A stretch of DNA of 55,977 nt from an uncultured cyanobacterium. GTDB lineage: Bacteria > Cyanobacteriota > Cyanobacteriia > PCC-6307 > Cyanobiaceae. The stretch spans positions 1-55,977 of the forward strand of contig CAIOGZ010000075.1 in the NCBI GenBank assembly GCA_903858015.1. The letters run 5' to 3'. Positions 9,057 to 17,812 of the stretch are shown here, piece after piece. How positions within the stretch are numbered: position 1 is the stretch's first letter; each line of letters starts with the position of its first letter. Under the pieces are notes generated by a model that made no database searches, was not told where the DNA came from, and saw only the letters and a program-made list of their open reading frames with translations. The position numbers and the translations under genes were made by a program.

Positions 9057-10220
9057 TCAGCGGGCTGGGGGGCCGTAGCCGTAGGCCGGTACCGGCATCG
9101 CCGGCGCCTTGATCCGAGGAGCAAAGCGGTCGGAGGGATCACGCCAGCGCGAGTGGGCTGGCGAAACCGGCGGCAGCAGGGACGATGCCGGCCCCACCGG
9201 CCTGGTGGAGTCGGCGGCCTGGCCCGAGCCAGCAGGATGGGCCTGGCCCGAGCCGGCTGGATGGGCCTGGCTGGGCAAGCGCTGGCCTGGGGCGGGGGCA
9301 GCGGGCCGCTCGGCGGGGTAGAGATCGTCAAAGAAGCGGCCCAGCCCCACCGAGACACTGCGCATCCCATGGAGAAAGGCCGAATCGCCGGTGAGCTTCT
9401 GGACATCACCGCCAACCGCCTCCCAGCGTTGGGTGAGGCGCCGGGCCTGGGCCAAGGTGACCTGCAGATCGGTGACCGCCTGGGGATTGTCGAGCCGCTC
9501 GGCCAGCTGTTTGGCCGAGCGGCTGGCCGAGCGGGCATCAAGGCTGGCGGCCTTGAGGTTGCGCACGATCGGATCGGTCTGGCCCACCACGCCGTTGAGG
9601 TCGCGAATCAAGACGCCCGCATCGCCAAGGAAGAGCTGGCCCTGGCGGGAGAGCTTTCTGGTTTCGTCGGCGGTTTTTTGGAAGCTGTCGGTGGCCCGCG
9701 CCATCCGCGACACCAGGCCATCGCGGTCGGCCTGATCCAATAGCTTTTGCATGGTGGCGGTGACTGTTTCCAGGGTGGGAGCCTCCCCACCCCGCACCCG
9801 GCCACGGTCACAGACCAGGCGGCGATCATCACAACCCGGGGCCAGGGGACCCGGGCCGGTGGGGGCGAGGGGACGACCGCCGCTCTGGAGCGAGACCATC
9901 GCATCCCCCCCAAGCAGCGAACTGGCCCCCACCATGGCCAGCACCGGCCGGACAAGGCGAAGGTTGGGATCGGTGATCTCGAGGTCGGCCACCACCTCCC
10001 GGTCGGTGACCCGCAGGCTGCGGACCCGGCCCACCTGCACGCCCCGGTAGGCCACCGGCGAACGGCTGGCCAAGCCGGCGGCATCGGCGAAGCTGGCCTG
10101 GATGGTCCAGGTGTTGCGGGCCAGGGAGATCCCCTTCAGCCAAAACCAAAGGCCCAAGCCCGCGGCCACGGCCGCCAGCAGCGAAAACCCAACCATCGCC
10201 TCCCGAACAGTGCGGCGCAT
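9057..10220 (-). CDS. MCE/MlaD-family lipid transport protein
   Basis: A 387-residue protein with one N-terminal membrane helix (about 8-28) followed by an MCE domain containing ASFADAAGLASRSPVAYRG and VGRVRSLRVTDREVVADLEI. The rest is helical and ends in a Pro/Ala/Gly-rich tail. MCE proteins form hexameric rings that move phospholipids between membranes, and in cyanobacteria and chloroplasts (TGD2) they pair with an ABC ATPase. That ATPase gene lies directly upstream, 5 bases away. The tail includes a tandem HPAGSGQA repeat encoded by a duplicated stretch of about 24 bases near 9216-9275. No permease gene is present in this window. Confidence 0.88.
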   Translation of the reverse strand: MRRTVREAMVGFSLLAAVAAGLGLWFWLKGISLARNTWTIQASFADAAGLASRSPVAYRGVQVGRVRSLRVTDREVVADLEITDPNLRLVRPVLAMVGASSLLGGDAMVSLQSGGRPLAPTGPGPLAPGCDDRRLVCDRGRVRGGEAPTLETVTATMQKLLDQADRDGLVSRMARATDSFQKTADETRKLSRQGQLFLGDAGVLIRDLNGVVGQTDPIVRNLKAASLDARSASRSAKQLAERLDNPQAVTDLQVTLAQARRLTQRWEAVGGDVQKLTGDSAFLHGMRSVSVGLGRFFDDLYPAERPAAPAPGQRLPSQAHPAGSGQAHPAGSGQAADSTRPVGPASSLLPPVSPAHSRWRDPSDRFAPRIKAPAMPVPAYGYGPPAR

Positions 10221-10225
10221 GGGGT

Positions 10226-11071
10226 TCAGAGCTCGGCGGGCTGCATTGGACCCTGCAGGCTACCGCTCCGGAATTGGACCACGTAGGGATCATCGCTGGT
10301 GTGGAACTCGGCCAAGCTGCCCTGCCAGCGAAACTGACCGTCGTAGAGCAGGATCACCCGCTCGGCGCAGCGCTCGATCGTGCTGATCACGTGGCTGACC
10401 ACCACCCCGGCGGCGTTGGTGAGTTCGGTGCTGTGCACAATCAGATTTTCGATCCGGGTGCAGGCCACCGGATCGAGGCCAGCGGTGGGTTCATCAAAGA
10501 GCAACAGGGGGGTGCGCCCCCCCCCGGCAACGGGATCATCGATCAGGGCCCGGGCAAAGCTGACCCGTTTCTGCATGCCGCCACTGAGTTCGCCGGGGAG
10601 GCGATCTTCGATGCCCTGCAAACCCACCGCCTCAAGGGCACGGGCAACGCGCTCGCGGATCTGGGCCTCACCCAGCCGGCTGTAGCGATAGAGGAGGAAG
10701 CCCACATTCTCCCGCACGGTGAGGGAGGCCAGCAGGGCTGGATTCTGGAACACCAGCCGCACATCGGGGGGGTGGCGCTGATCGAGGCGGAGGTAGGTCT
10801 GGGGTTCGCCATGGATGCGGAGCTGGCCGCTGCTGGGCAGCTGCAGGCCCGCCAGCAGGCGCAGGATGGTGGATTTTCCGGCTCCTGAAGGTCCCACCAC
10901 CACCAGCCGCTCGCCGGCCTGGAGGCGAAGGTTGACCCGATCGAGCACGGTGCGCTCGCCCCAGCGCACCCCCACCGCCAGCATTTCGGCCACGGGATCG
11001 GCAGGGGAAGGGGCAAGCACCACGGCGATTGGCGCAGGTGAGGGAAGTGTTTCCCATCCTGCCGCTTTCAT
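10226..11071 (-). CDS. ABC transporter ATP-binding protein, MlaF-like
   Basis: A 281-residue ATPase with Walker A GPSGAGKST, Q-loop LVFQNPALLASLTV, signature LSGGMQKRVSFARAL and Walker B LLLFDEPTAGLDP. The sequence GGMQKR, the short length and the neighbouring MCE gene point to the MlaF/Ttg2A/TGD3 group, which energises lipid transfer between membranes. The first 25 or so residues are a non-conserved leader, so translation may begin further in. It is the first gene of a two-gene operon and diverges from yvcK across a 14-base tandem repeat tract. Confidence 0.92.
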   Translation of the reverse strand: MKAAGWETLPSPAPIAVVLAPSPADPVAEMLAVGVRWGERTVLDRVNLRLQAGERLVVVGPSGAGKSTILRLLAGLQLPSSGQLRIHGEPQTYLRLDQRHPPDVRLVFQNPALLASLTVRENVGFLLYRYSRLGEAQIRERVARALEAVGLQGIEDRLPGELSGGMQKRVSFARALIDDPVAGGGRTPLLLFDEPTAGLDPVACTRIENLIVHSTELTNAAGVVVSHVISTIERCAERVILLYDGQFRWQGSLAEFHTSDDPYVVQFRSGSLQGPMQPAEL

Positions 11072-11079
11072 GCCTGTCC

Positions 11080-11175
11080 GTTCATCCGTACCCGTTCATC
11101 CGGGTCGGTTCCTCCCGGTCGGTTGATCCCGGTCGGTTCGTCCCGTCCTTTCAACCGTACCCATTCATCCGTACA
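11080..11175. repeat. degenerate 14-base tandem repeats
   Basis: About seven consecutive units of 13-14 bases begin with GTTCATCC-like sequence: 11080-11093, 11094-11107, 11108-11121, 11122-11135, 11136-11148, 11149-11162 and 11163-11175. The array fills the space between the divergent MlaF-like gene and yvcK and overlaps the TTG start proposed for yvcK at 11123. The repeat may therefore be regulatory, or simply an expanded spacer. Confidence 0.85.
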
Positions 11176-12631
11176 GTTCAGGGACTTTCCGCAGCGCCGC
11201 GGCGCCAGCCCCTTGCCCCGCCGAGGCAACGCTCCCCCCGACCCCAGCCCTGCCGGCCGGCGTCGGCGGCGGGACTGGCGCGATCCAAGCGCCCTACGCC
11301 AGCAAGACCTCGTCACCCGCTCGCGGCGGGCGGTGCGCTGGTTGCAGCCAGGTCTGGTGGTGAAGCGCTGGATGCTCACCTCGGGCATTGGCCTGCTGCT
11401 GGCGCTGCTGGGGGCAGCGGTCTGGGCCGATCTGCAGCCGATCTATTGGAGCCTCGAATCGATCAAATGGGTGCTGGCCCGCCTCACCCAGGTGATGCCC
11501 CGGAGCATCACCGGCCCGTTGGTGCTGCTGATCGGCGGCGGACTGGTCTGGTTGGGCCAGAGTCGCAGCTTCGGCACGATCCAGCAGGCCCTCGCCCCCG
11601 AGAAGGACACCGTGCTGGTGGATGCCCTGGTGGCCCAGCGGCGGCTCAACCGGGGGCCCAGCATCGTGGCGATCGGCGGCGGCACGGGCCTGGCCACGTT
11701 GTTAAGCGGCCTCAAGCGCTATAGCGGCAACATCACCGCCATCGTGACCGTGGCCGATGACGGCGGCAGCAGCGGCGTGTTGCGGCGCGAATTCGGCGTC
11801 CAACCCCCCGGCGACATCCGCAACTGTCTGGCGGCCCTGTCCACCGAAGAGCCGTTGCTCACCCGCTTGTTTCAATACCGCTTCAAAACCGGCAGCGGCC
11901 TGGAGGGCCACAGCTTCGGCAACCTCTTCTTAACGGCGCTGACGGCGATCACCGGCAGCCTGGAAACGGCGATTACCGCCAGTAGCCGCGTGCTGGCGGT
12001 GCAAGGCCAGGTGGTGCCCGCCACCAATGCCGATGTCAGGCTCTGGGCCGAACTTGAAAACGGCGAACGGATCGAAGGCGAATCGCAGATCGGCAGGGCC
12101 ACCAGCCCGATCGTGCGGCTGGGCTGCACGCCGGAGCGGCCGCCGGCCCTGCCGCGGGCCCTAGAAGCGATTGCCAATGCCGACTTGATCGTGCTCGGGC
12201 CAGGCAGCCTCTACACCTCGCTGCTGCCCAACCTACTGGTGCCGGAGTTGGTGAGCGCGATCAGCCGCAGCCGGGCGCCGAGGCTCTACATCTGCAACCT
12301 GATGACCCAGCCCGGTGAAACCGACGGGCTCGATGTGGCTGGCCACCTGCGGGCGATTGAGGCCCAACTGGCCAGCCTGGGGGTGGAGCAGCGCCTGTTT
12401 GATTGTGTATTGGCCCAGGAGCGGCTGCACGACACCGCCTTGATCCAGCACTACCGCCTGCGCGGCGCCGAACCGGTGAGTTGCGATGCCCGCGCCCTGC
12501 GCAGCCAGGGCTACGAGGTGATGCTGGCCCCCCTGCAGGGCGCCCGCCCCAGCGCCACCCTGCGCCATGACTCCCGCAGCGTGGCGTTGGCGGTGATGCG
12601 GTTTTACAAGAGGCAGCGCAGGGAGGGGTAA
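11123..12631 (+). CDS. YvcK/CofD-like gluconeogenesis factor with N-terminal membrane helices
   Basis: A 502-codon frame from a TTG start. The first 70 or so residues are low complexity and partly encoded by the tandem repeat, so the true start may lie downstream. Two membrane helices follow at about 83-103 and 130-150. The conserved core begins at about 178 with IGGGTGLATLLSGLKRY, VTVADDGGSSGVLRREFGV and PGDIRNCLAAL, then LGPGSLYTSLLPNLLV and CNLMTQPGETDG. YvcK proteins bind UDP-sugars such as UDP-GlcNAc and affect carbon flow and cell-wall synthesis; a membrane-anchored form is usual in cyanobacteria. Monocistronic as far as can be seen. Confidence 0.9.
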   Translation: MIPVGSSRPFNRTHSSVQFRDFPQRRGASPLPRRGNAPPDPSPAGRRRRRDWRDPSALRQQDLVTRSRRAVRWLQPGLVVKRWMLTSGIGLLLALLGAAVWADLQPIYWSLESIKWVLARLTQVMPRSITGPLVLLIGGGLVWLGQSRSFGTIQQALAPEKDTVLVDALVAQRRLNRGPSIVAIGGGTGLATLLSGLKRYSGNITAIVTVADDGGSSGVLRREFGVQPPGDIRNCLAALSTEEPLLTRLFQYRFKTGSGLEGHSFGNLFLTALTAITGSLETAITASSRVLAVQGQVVPATNADVRLWAELENGERIEGESQIGRATSPIVRLGCTPERPPALPRALEAIANADLIVLGPGSLYTSLLPNLLVPELVSAISRSRAPRLYICNLMTQPGETDGLDVAGHLRAIEAQLASLGVEQRLFDCVLAQERLHDTALIQHYRLRGAEPVSCDARALRSQGYEVMLAPLQGARPSATLRHDSRSVALAVMRFYKRQRREG

Positions 12632-12791
12632 GGACAGCGGAACTCGCGGAAGGGTACCCAGACTCCAAGCCGCCTGGTGGGGAAAATGGTCGAGATGGAG
12701 AGGCGTCAACCTTGTTGGCAGAGGGGGCGCTGCTCGCCAAAGAAATCGATCACTCCAAAGTCGATGCAGCAGGACAGCTTCGCGCAAAAGC

Positions 12792-14049
12792 TCAGCGATA
12801 ATGGGAGTTCAGCCACATATCCTGAAAATAATAGAGCTGAATAGCAATTGTCAGGAGGCCGCAGATCCAGAGAGTCGCAGCGACGCCCTTGCGATTGCTG
12901 TGCCAGGTGAGCTGGTCGCAGCCAGCAGCAGCCAGCACACAGAATGCGGGCCAAAACTTGATGAAATAGCGGATACGGAAAATGGTCAACATGAAGGCAG
13001 GGGCAAGAGTAAGCAAGATCGTGGCAACCAATAGCACGAGTGGCAAGCCCAACCCTTTAAGCTCTCTGCCGCGGAAAAGAACCAACGCCATCGGAACAAG
13101 CATCAGCTTCAGCGCATTGAACACAACTGGAATGGAGGTTACGGACGCTAAAGCCAGATACTCGGCGTAAAGCTTGGGATAGCTAACGATGACCTGCCAA
13201 ACAGAATCAGCGCCAGGGAACCTCCTATCCATCACTTTATCCGCAAAGGCATGACTACTCATCGCCTCGTCAGACATCAAAGGCCCGGTAAATTGATGAG
13301 GACCCAAGAGGTCAACATAGGATAGCTTAAAACAGAGGAAGCTTCTGCTCAAAGAAGTAGGGTCTGAACCAGCCACAACAAAACTAGGGAAGAGGAATAG
13401 GCCAAACCAAACAGCCGTCCAGACCAAGGTGAGATAAGACTTTGATCCCTTCTTTTTCCACTCCCAGATCCACCAGGCCAAAGCCGAGGCTACTGCAGCT
13501 GCAACCATTTCAACCTTAGCCAGTCCGAATGCCACCAGGAATAAAGCTGTCAGCCAATAGGGCCAGCGCTTGGCTGACGAGAAAATAAAGAGAGAGAAAA
13601 GCCCGCCTGCAAAAAGCTCACTGGTGGGCTGTATGAACTGATAGCCAGACGCTCCAACCAGAAAAGCCGCCAACAATCGGACAGGCAGGGTTGGGATAAA
13701 ACCCAGGATGAGCATAAGAGAGCTACCCAGCCACATCAAAGCGCCTAGGATTCTTATGTGCCAATTAAGATTACCAGCGTCGGTGGGCACGATCAGCTTA
13801 TAAGCACCGGCAATCAGGCTGGACGTAATCCCTCCTGAGTAACCCAGGGTAGGGTAATGAAAAACCCAGTGGCCATTAGCCCGCCCAATTCGTATATCAG
13901 CAGTGGCCGCAAACGATTGATCCTGGGGATGCGGTGGAACAACTCCACTCTGCATGAATATCAAGATTACAGTGAAAACAAAAAAAACCGAGGATTACAA
14001 CCGCTGGCAACCAAATTTTTCGATCACGGGCGTAAAAAGAAAACTTCAT
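12792..14049 (-). CDS. multi-spanning membrane protein (GT-C-like) with a frameshift in an 8-T run
   Basis: An uninterrupted frame runs from 13964 to 12792 (390 codons, TTG start) and encodes about ten hydrophobic helices. It has the look of a GT-C/dolichyl-phosphate-mannose-type glycosyltransferase, with YPTLGYSGG and FRIRYFIKFWPAF segments. The natural N-terminus is in another frame: from the ATG at 14049 the reading is MKFSFYARDRKIWLPAVVIL and then GFF. Removing one T from the 8-T tract (A8 on the plus strand, 13980-13987) joins this to VFTVILIFMQSG and gives about 419 residues with a complete first helix. So the gene is either off by one base (phase variation or mutation) or the run was misread. 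It is divergent from the gtrB/gtrA pair. The substrate is unknown. Confidence 0.65.
13980..13987. repeat. homopolymer run (A8/T8) at the frameshift point
   Basis: Eight A on the plus strand sit exactly where the two reading frames of the membrane protein gene at 12792-14049 must be joined. Seven or ten bases would make the gene continuous. Slipped-strand changes in such runs are a common on/off switch for surface glycan genes. Confidence 0.8.
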
Positions 14050-14164
14050 CGCGACAAGAGATTCCGCATTATTTTAGCCTGGCAGAGACCCCCTGGGTTA
14101 AGGGAAAATGACACCCCTGTCAATCGCAGATCAGGGGAGAGGTTACGGCTATGCATTCTGGCTT

Positions 14165-14330
14165 CTGCGAAGCAGTGCCAAGCACGAGGAGGTGGGCACC
14201 TCCGCCGCAGGAACCGCGGTCGGTGGCGCAGCTCTGGGCTGATACCCCGAAACAGGCGTAGGGCTGGGACATCACCTACATACCCAGGGAGCGCTATTGC
14301 CACCCTGGGGTTTGGGGGCCATCCAAAGCC
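14165..14330 (+). pseudogene. relic of an IS3-family transposase (orfB fragment)
   Basis: One frame around 14220-14300 reads VAQLWADTPKQA, a stop, then GWDITYIPRE. This matches the WxWDITYIP block at the start of the DDE domain of IS3-family OrfB proteins. The frame is interrupted by TAG and no flanking domain is intact, so only a short decayed piece remains. The rest of the 14050-14620 gap holds no gene that I recognise. The identification rests on one motif. Confidence 0.45.
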
Positions 14331-14620
14331 GCCAGCCACTGCTGGCGCCAACCCGAAGGGGCACGTGGATCAAATAGTGGACAGGATGGTTTGAGCTGTC
14401 TAATCGATGGCTGCGCCCTGCACAGCCGAAAAGAATCGCCTGAGCGACGTTCTAAAATCTCAGCAGGAAGGGCGCTGATTGCCGGCAGTCCCTGCCTGCC
14501 ATGGTTTATGCAGGAAGGCAGATCGCACTCTATGGGTACATAGGATGGCATAATGACTTGATTTGCACCTCATGAGCAGAGCGCCATTGCCAGCAAACCA
14601 ATGATGAGGGCAGAGCCGCA

Positions 14621-15604
14621 ATGAAGTTGGCCTACGTGACCAGCGCCTACAACGAAACCCTCAATCTCGAGGAACTACATCGCCGCTGCCGCTTGGCTTG
14701 GCAAAGCCTGGCAAAGGACGTGAAGAGTGAAACGGGCCAGGAGCTTGGGTTTCAGATGGTGATCGCAGACAACTACAGCAGCGACGACAGCCTGGCAACC
14801 CTGCAGCGCATCATCGCCGGTGATCCAGATGTCATCGGCATTGCCAACGCCGCCAACTACGGGCCGGAGGCATCGGTGGCGAATGCCCTGCAGCATGCAC
14901 GCGACTGCGATCTGGTGGTGGTGCTCTGCTCGGATCTGCAGGATCCACCGGAGCTGAGCCTAGCGATGGTGCGGCGCCTGCTCCAGGAGGAGCGAACCGA
15001 TGCCGTGCTGGCAATCAAGCGGAGTTCAGCCGGCGGACCGCTGCTTCGGATGGCACGGCGCGGGTACTACAGAGTGCTCGGCATTTCCTCACGCCTGCAG
15101 CTGGTGCCGAGCGGCTTTCATGGGTTCGGCTGCTACCGGAGCGAGGTGGTGGATGAAGTGCTGCGTTACTGGGAAGAGTCTGCTGGGCTGAACCTGCGAA
15201 TGTGCATGGTCAATGCCTGCCAGAGCCCCACCAGGATCGAGTACCGCCAGGCCGATCGAACCCGGGGAGACTCCTCCTACAGGGGGCCGGCCTATGTGCT
15301 GGAAGCAACAAAGGCTTTGCTTTCAGCCGACGCCGCTGCCAGCCGCCTGGCTCTGAGCATCGGCAGCGCCGGCATGGCTGTGGCGATGGTGGTTGGCGTG
15401 GTTCTGCTGGTCAACTACTTCTCGGGCAACAGCCAGTACCAGGGCGGCGTGCCCACCGTGATGGGGCTCGTGCTGATGAGTTTCGGCATCCAGATGTTGA
15501 TGTTCGCCGTCATGTCGCGTCAGATCGAGAGCCTGCGGATGTCTGGATTTAGGCCGCGCGTGCGTTCCCGCCTGATTCAGGTGAGCAGGGGCCAAGATGG
15601 CTAA
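14621..15604 (+). CDS. GtrB-like polyprenyl-phosphate glycosyltransferase (GT2)
   Basis: A 327-residue GT2 protein of the DPM1/GtrB type. The catalytic domain opens with KLAYVTSAYNE and has VIADNYSSDDS and the hallmark LCSDLQDPPEL near residue 105, which binds metal and nucleotide sugar. Two C-terminal membrane helices lie at about 245-267 and 278-300. Such enzymes load a sugar onto undecaprenyl phosphate at the inner face of the plasma membrane. The following gtrA-like gene overlaps it by 8 bases, forming the conserved gtrB-gtrA pair (flippase plus loader) used for O-antigen or other surface modification. A dedicated periplasmic transferase is usually encoded alongside; the divergent membrane protein gene at 12792-14049 is a candidate. 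Confidence 0.88.
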   Translation: MKLAYVTSAYNETLNLEELHRRCRLAWQSLAKDVKSETGQELGFQMVIADNYSSDDSLATLQRIIAGDPDVIGIANAANYGPEASVANALQHARDCDLVVVLCSDLQDPPELSLAMVRRLLQEERTDAVLAIKRSSAGGPLLRMARRGYYRVLGISSRLQLVPSGFHGFGCYRSEVVDEVLRYWEESAGLNLRMCMVNACQSPTRIEYRQADRTRGDSSYRGPAYVLEATKALLSADAAASRLALSIGSAGMAVAMVVGVVLLVNYFSGNSQYQGGVPTVMGLVLMSFGIQMLMFAVMSRQIESLRMSGFRPRVRSRLIQVSRGQDG

Positions 15605-15980
15605 GCACACCTTCACGCGCTACGGGCTGAGCGGGGTGGTGTTCACGCTGCTTGGGCCAGGAATCTTCTGGCTGGCCTATCCGGCTGGGCCATTTCTGGC
15701 CCTGGCGATTGCGGAGGCTAGCTGCCATAGTCTGAGGTACCTATCGTTCCGGCATCTTGTCTTCCCCCAAAGCCACGGCTTTAGGGTTTCAGTACCTCGC
15801 TACATCGTGTCGGCGATCCCTACCACCCTCTCCGGCATCGTGGTGGTGGCGATGTTCAAAAATGTGGTGGGACGCACCACCCTAACCCTGATCGGAGCAC
15901 TGTTGTCGGTGAGTGTGGGATTTCTTTGGAGCCGTTTCGTGTACAAGCAGCCAGGGATCTCCCGCCAAGATCCCGAGTGA
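15597..15980 (+). CDS. GtrA-like membrane protein (lipid-linked sugar flippase candidate)
   Basis: A 127-residue protein with four predicted membrane helices, beginning FTRYGLSGVVFTLLGPG, and with a conserved basic segment LRYLSFRHLVFP between helices 2 and 3 and FLWSRFVYK at the end. This is the GtrA/PF04138 arrangement. GtrA proteins are thought to flip undecaprenyl-phosphate-sugar across the plasma membrane. Its start lies within the 3' end of the gtrB-like gene (8-base overlap), so translation is coupled. It ends 11 bases before the convergent epimerase gene. Confidence 0.85.
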   Translation: MAKHTFTRYGLSGVVFTLLGPGIFWLAYPAGPFLALAIAEASCHSLRYLSFRHLVFPQSHGFRVSVPRYIVSAIPTTLSGIVVVAMFKNVVGRTTLTLIGALLSVSVGFLWSRFVYKQPGISRQDPE

Positions 15981-15991
15981 TGTTCGTGACA

Positions 15992-16963
15992 CTAGCCCTT
16001 TGATTTTTTTAGCCCACTGAAAGTATCTAAAATTTGACCCTGCAGCGAATGGGGCACAATGCTAAACTTTTCCAGTATATTAATATAGGGTTTTGGATCG
16101 GCGCTGTAGTGATTTGGAGAAAGGCTGGTATCGATAGCACTTGAAGGTGGTGGTAGATCGTAAAGAGAAGAAATCAGACTGGCCAACTCCAGAAGTGACA
16201 CCTCATGGCTCACGGCTGCGATGGGATAGGCAGGGGGCAGGTGCTTGCTCCCAAGCCAGCGAAAGGCAAGGTTGACCATGTCGCCAGCATGGCCGTAACC
16301 ACGGATCACCGGCATCGGCGCCTTGATCTCAATCGGCAGGCCGTCCAAGGCACGAAGCAGGAAATCCCCGAGGGCGTACTGCTCGGGATCGCGCATAAAG
16401 CGCCCGGAAACCGCGTAGGCCCGCAGCACCAGAGTGTCTGCAGTCTCGCCGAGGCGGCGTTCTTCCTCCGACTTGAGAACACCGTAGGGATCGGCGTGCA
16501 AGTGCTCCTCAAGGGTGGCAACATCATCCAGTGCCGCAGCAGCACCAGAGGAAATCACAACGGCACGGGCAGCAGGGGCAGCCTCCAGGGAACGACAAAC
16601 CAGGTCGGTGATGCCGCGATTGACGCTGATGTAGGCCTGCACTCCCACCCGCTCGACATACTCCCGCGTGAGGAAAGCCGTGTGCAGCAGTGCGTCAATC
16701 GGTTCGCGTGCAGCGAGCTCGGGCAGCTCAGCCAAGGGGGCGACGGGGATGGCCCGCTCGACTCCATCGACAAAACCGGTGGAGGCGATGGTGCGCGAGC
16801 GGCTGGCGAAGGCGCGCACCCGGCGTTGGAAGGCCTCAGGGCCCAGCAATCGCTGTAGTTCGTGCAGAGCCGTGCGGCCGAACCAACCTGTGGCACCAGT
16901 AACGATCAGCATTCGATCAACAAAGACGGATTGCTGGAGAACTGAATTTAAAGCTTCGTCCAT
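15992..16963 (-). CDS. NAD-dependent epimerase/dehydratase family protein (extended SDR)
   Basis: A 323-residue extended SDR. The Rossmann motif appears as MLIVTGATGWFGRTAL near residue 18, with VVISSGAAAALDD in the Ser-containing catalytic strand. The canonical YxxxK appears as DPYGVLKSEEE. The ATG at 16963 overlaps the aldolase stop (TGATG) and is preceded by a strong GGAGG four bases upstream. It is the last gene of a six-gene operon that begins with rfbH. The substrate is presumably a nucleotide-linked sugar produced by this operon; epimerase, dehydratase and reductase roles cannot be separated from sequence alone. Confidence 0.8.
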   Translation of the reverse strand: MDEALNSVLQQSVFVDRMLIVTGATGWFGRTALHELQRLLGPEAFQRRVRAFASRSRTIASTGFVDGVERAIPVAPLAELPELAAREPIDALLHTAFLTREYVERVGVQAYISVNRGITDLVCRSLEAAPAARAVVISSGAAAALDDVATLEEHLHADPYGVLKSEEERRLGETADTLVLRAYAVSGRFMRDPEQYALGDFLLRALDGLPIEIKAPMPVIRGYGHAGDMVNLAFRWLGSKHLPPAYPIAAVSHEVSLLELASLISSLYDLPPPSSAIDTSLSPNHYSADPKPYINILEKFSIVPHSLQGQILDTFSGLKKSKG

Positions 16964-17763
16964 CAACCTCCTTCAAGCACTTTCCAGCGGCTTTCAAGCA
17001 TCTCGATGCGCTTTTGATCCTCCTGATACATCACTCCGTAGTATTCACGCTTGTTGAGTAGCCAAAGCAGCTCAAAATGAACGGCCTGGCGCAGCGCTTC
17101 TTCCAGCTTGGCGGAATCAAGTGCAGAAGAGTGGAAGATTACCTTGCGAGTTTCAAAGCGATTCAAGTAAACATCATGGAAGCGCTTGAGGTTCGCCAAT
17201 GCATCGATCGATACCGCGCCACCAACAACGAACTCAATGCCGGCATCACGACATTTTGCGGCGATATCCTCTCCAACTTCGGTGACATGCGAACTTTCGA
17301 TTCCTTCGCGGCCGATGCCCAGGGACCCGCTGAAGTCCACACGGCCGAAAACAATACCATCACAACCATTCTCTGCGGCTGCGATTGAAACAAGTTCGTC
17401 TATGCAGCGATAAGCTGCTATTGTTTCGACGTTGAACAGAAACTTAACATCATCTCGCTCTTCCGCAGTGAACACCTTATCTTTGGCGGCAATGTATTTA
17501 CTGAGGGCATAGGGAGTTTCAACCATCGGGGCAATAATATAATTCACTCCAAACTGGCGAGCCTCCAACATGTCTCGGATGGCTTCGCATCCTCCAACTT
17601 TTAAAGCCATACCAATATCTGCCTTATGGGCCATCTCGAGAAGCCGTAAAAGCTCATCGGTACGTGTGCCCTCAGCTTCAAATTCAGCCTTGGTGGCAAC
17701 AACTCCATACTCCTCTTTGCCACGCTTGAGGATCTCAAGCATTTTGCGTTCGTGAATATTCAT
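16963..17763 (-). CDS. HpcH/HpaI aldolase/citrate lyase family protein
   Basis: A 266-residue TIM-barrel protein from the ATG at 17763. The frame is open to a GTG at 17820 that overlaps the previous gene, but the extra 19 residues look unconserved. Family segments: VVATKAEFEAEGTRTDEL, MALKVGGCEAIRDM, NYIIAPMVETPYAL (metal-binding Glu), FLFNVETIAAY and DGIVFGRVDFSGSLG (metal-binding Asp). Members use Mg or Mn to add or split pyruvate- or oxaloacetate-derived enolates on aldehydes. In this operon it could form or break a carbon-carbon bond on a sugar or supply a C2/C3 unit to the ThDP enzyme. The reaction is not known. Confidence 0.78.
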   Translation of the reverse strand: MNIHERKMLEILKRGKEEYGVVATKAEFEAEGTRTDELLRLLEMAHKADIGMALKVGGCEAIRDMLEARQFGVNYIIAPMVETPYALSKYIAAKDKVFTAEERDDVKFLFNVETIAAYRCIDELVSIAAAENGCDGIVFGRVDFSGSLGIGREGIESSHVTEVGEDIAAKCRDAGIEFVVGGAVSIDALANLKRFHDVYLNRFETRKVIFHSSALDSAKLEEALRQAVHFELLWLLNKREYYGVMYQEDQKRIEMLESRWKVLEGG

Positions 17764-17812
17764 GGCACAGATGAGGCAGCGGATTTGGTTCAGCCTACCA
17801 CTGATCAGCCTC

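Noticed and set aside
14046..14351. 101-codon minus-strand ORF upstream of the membrane protein gene
   Set aside because: No recognisable motif, and it overlaps the IS3-like relic on the other strand; likely chance.
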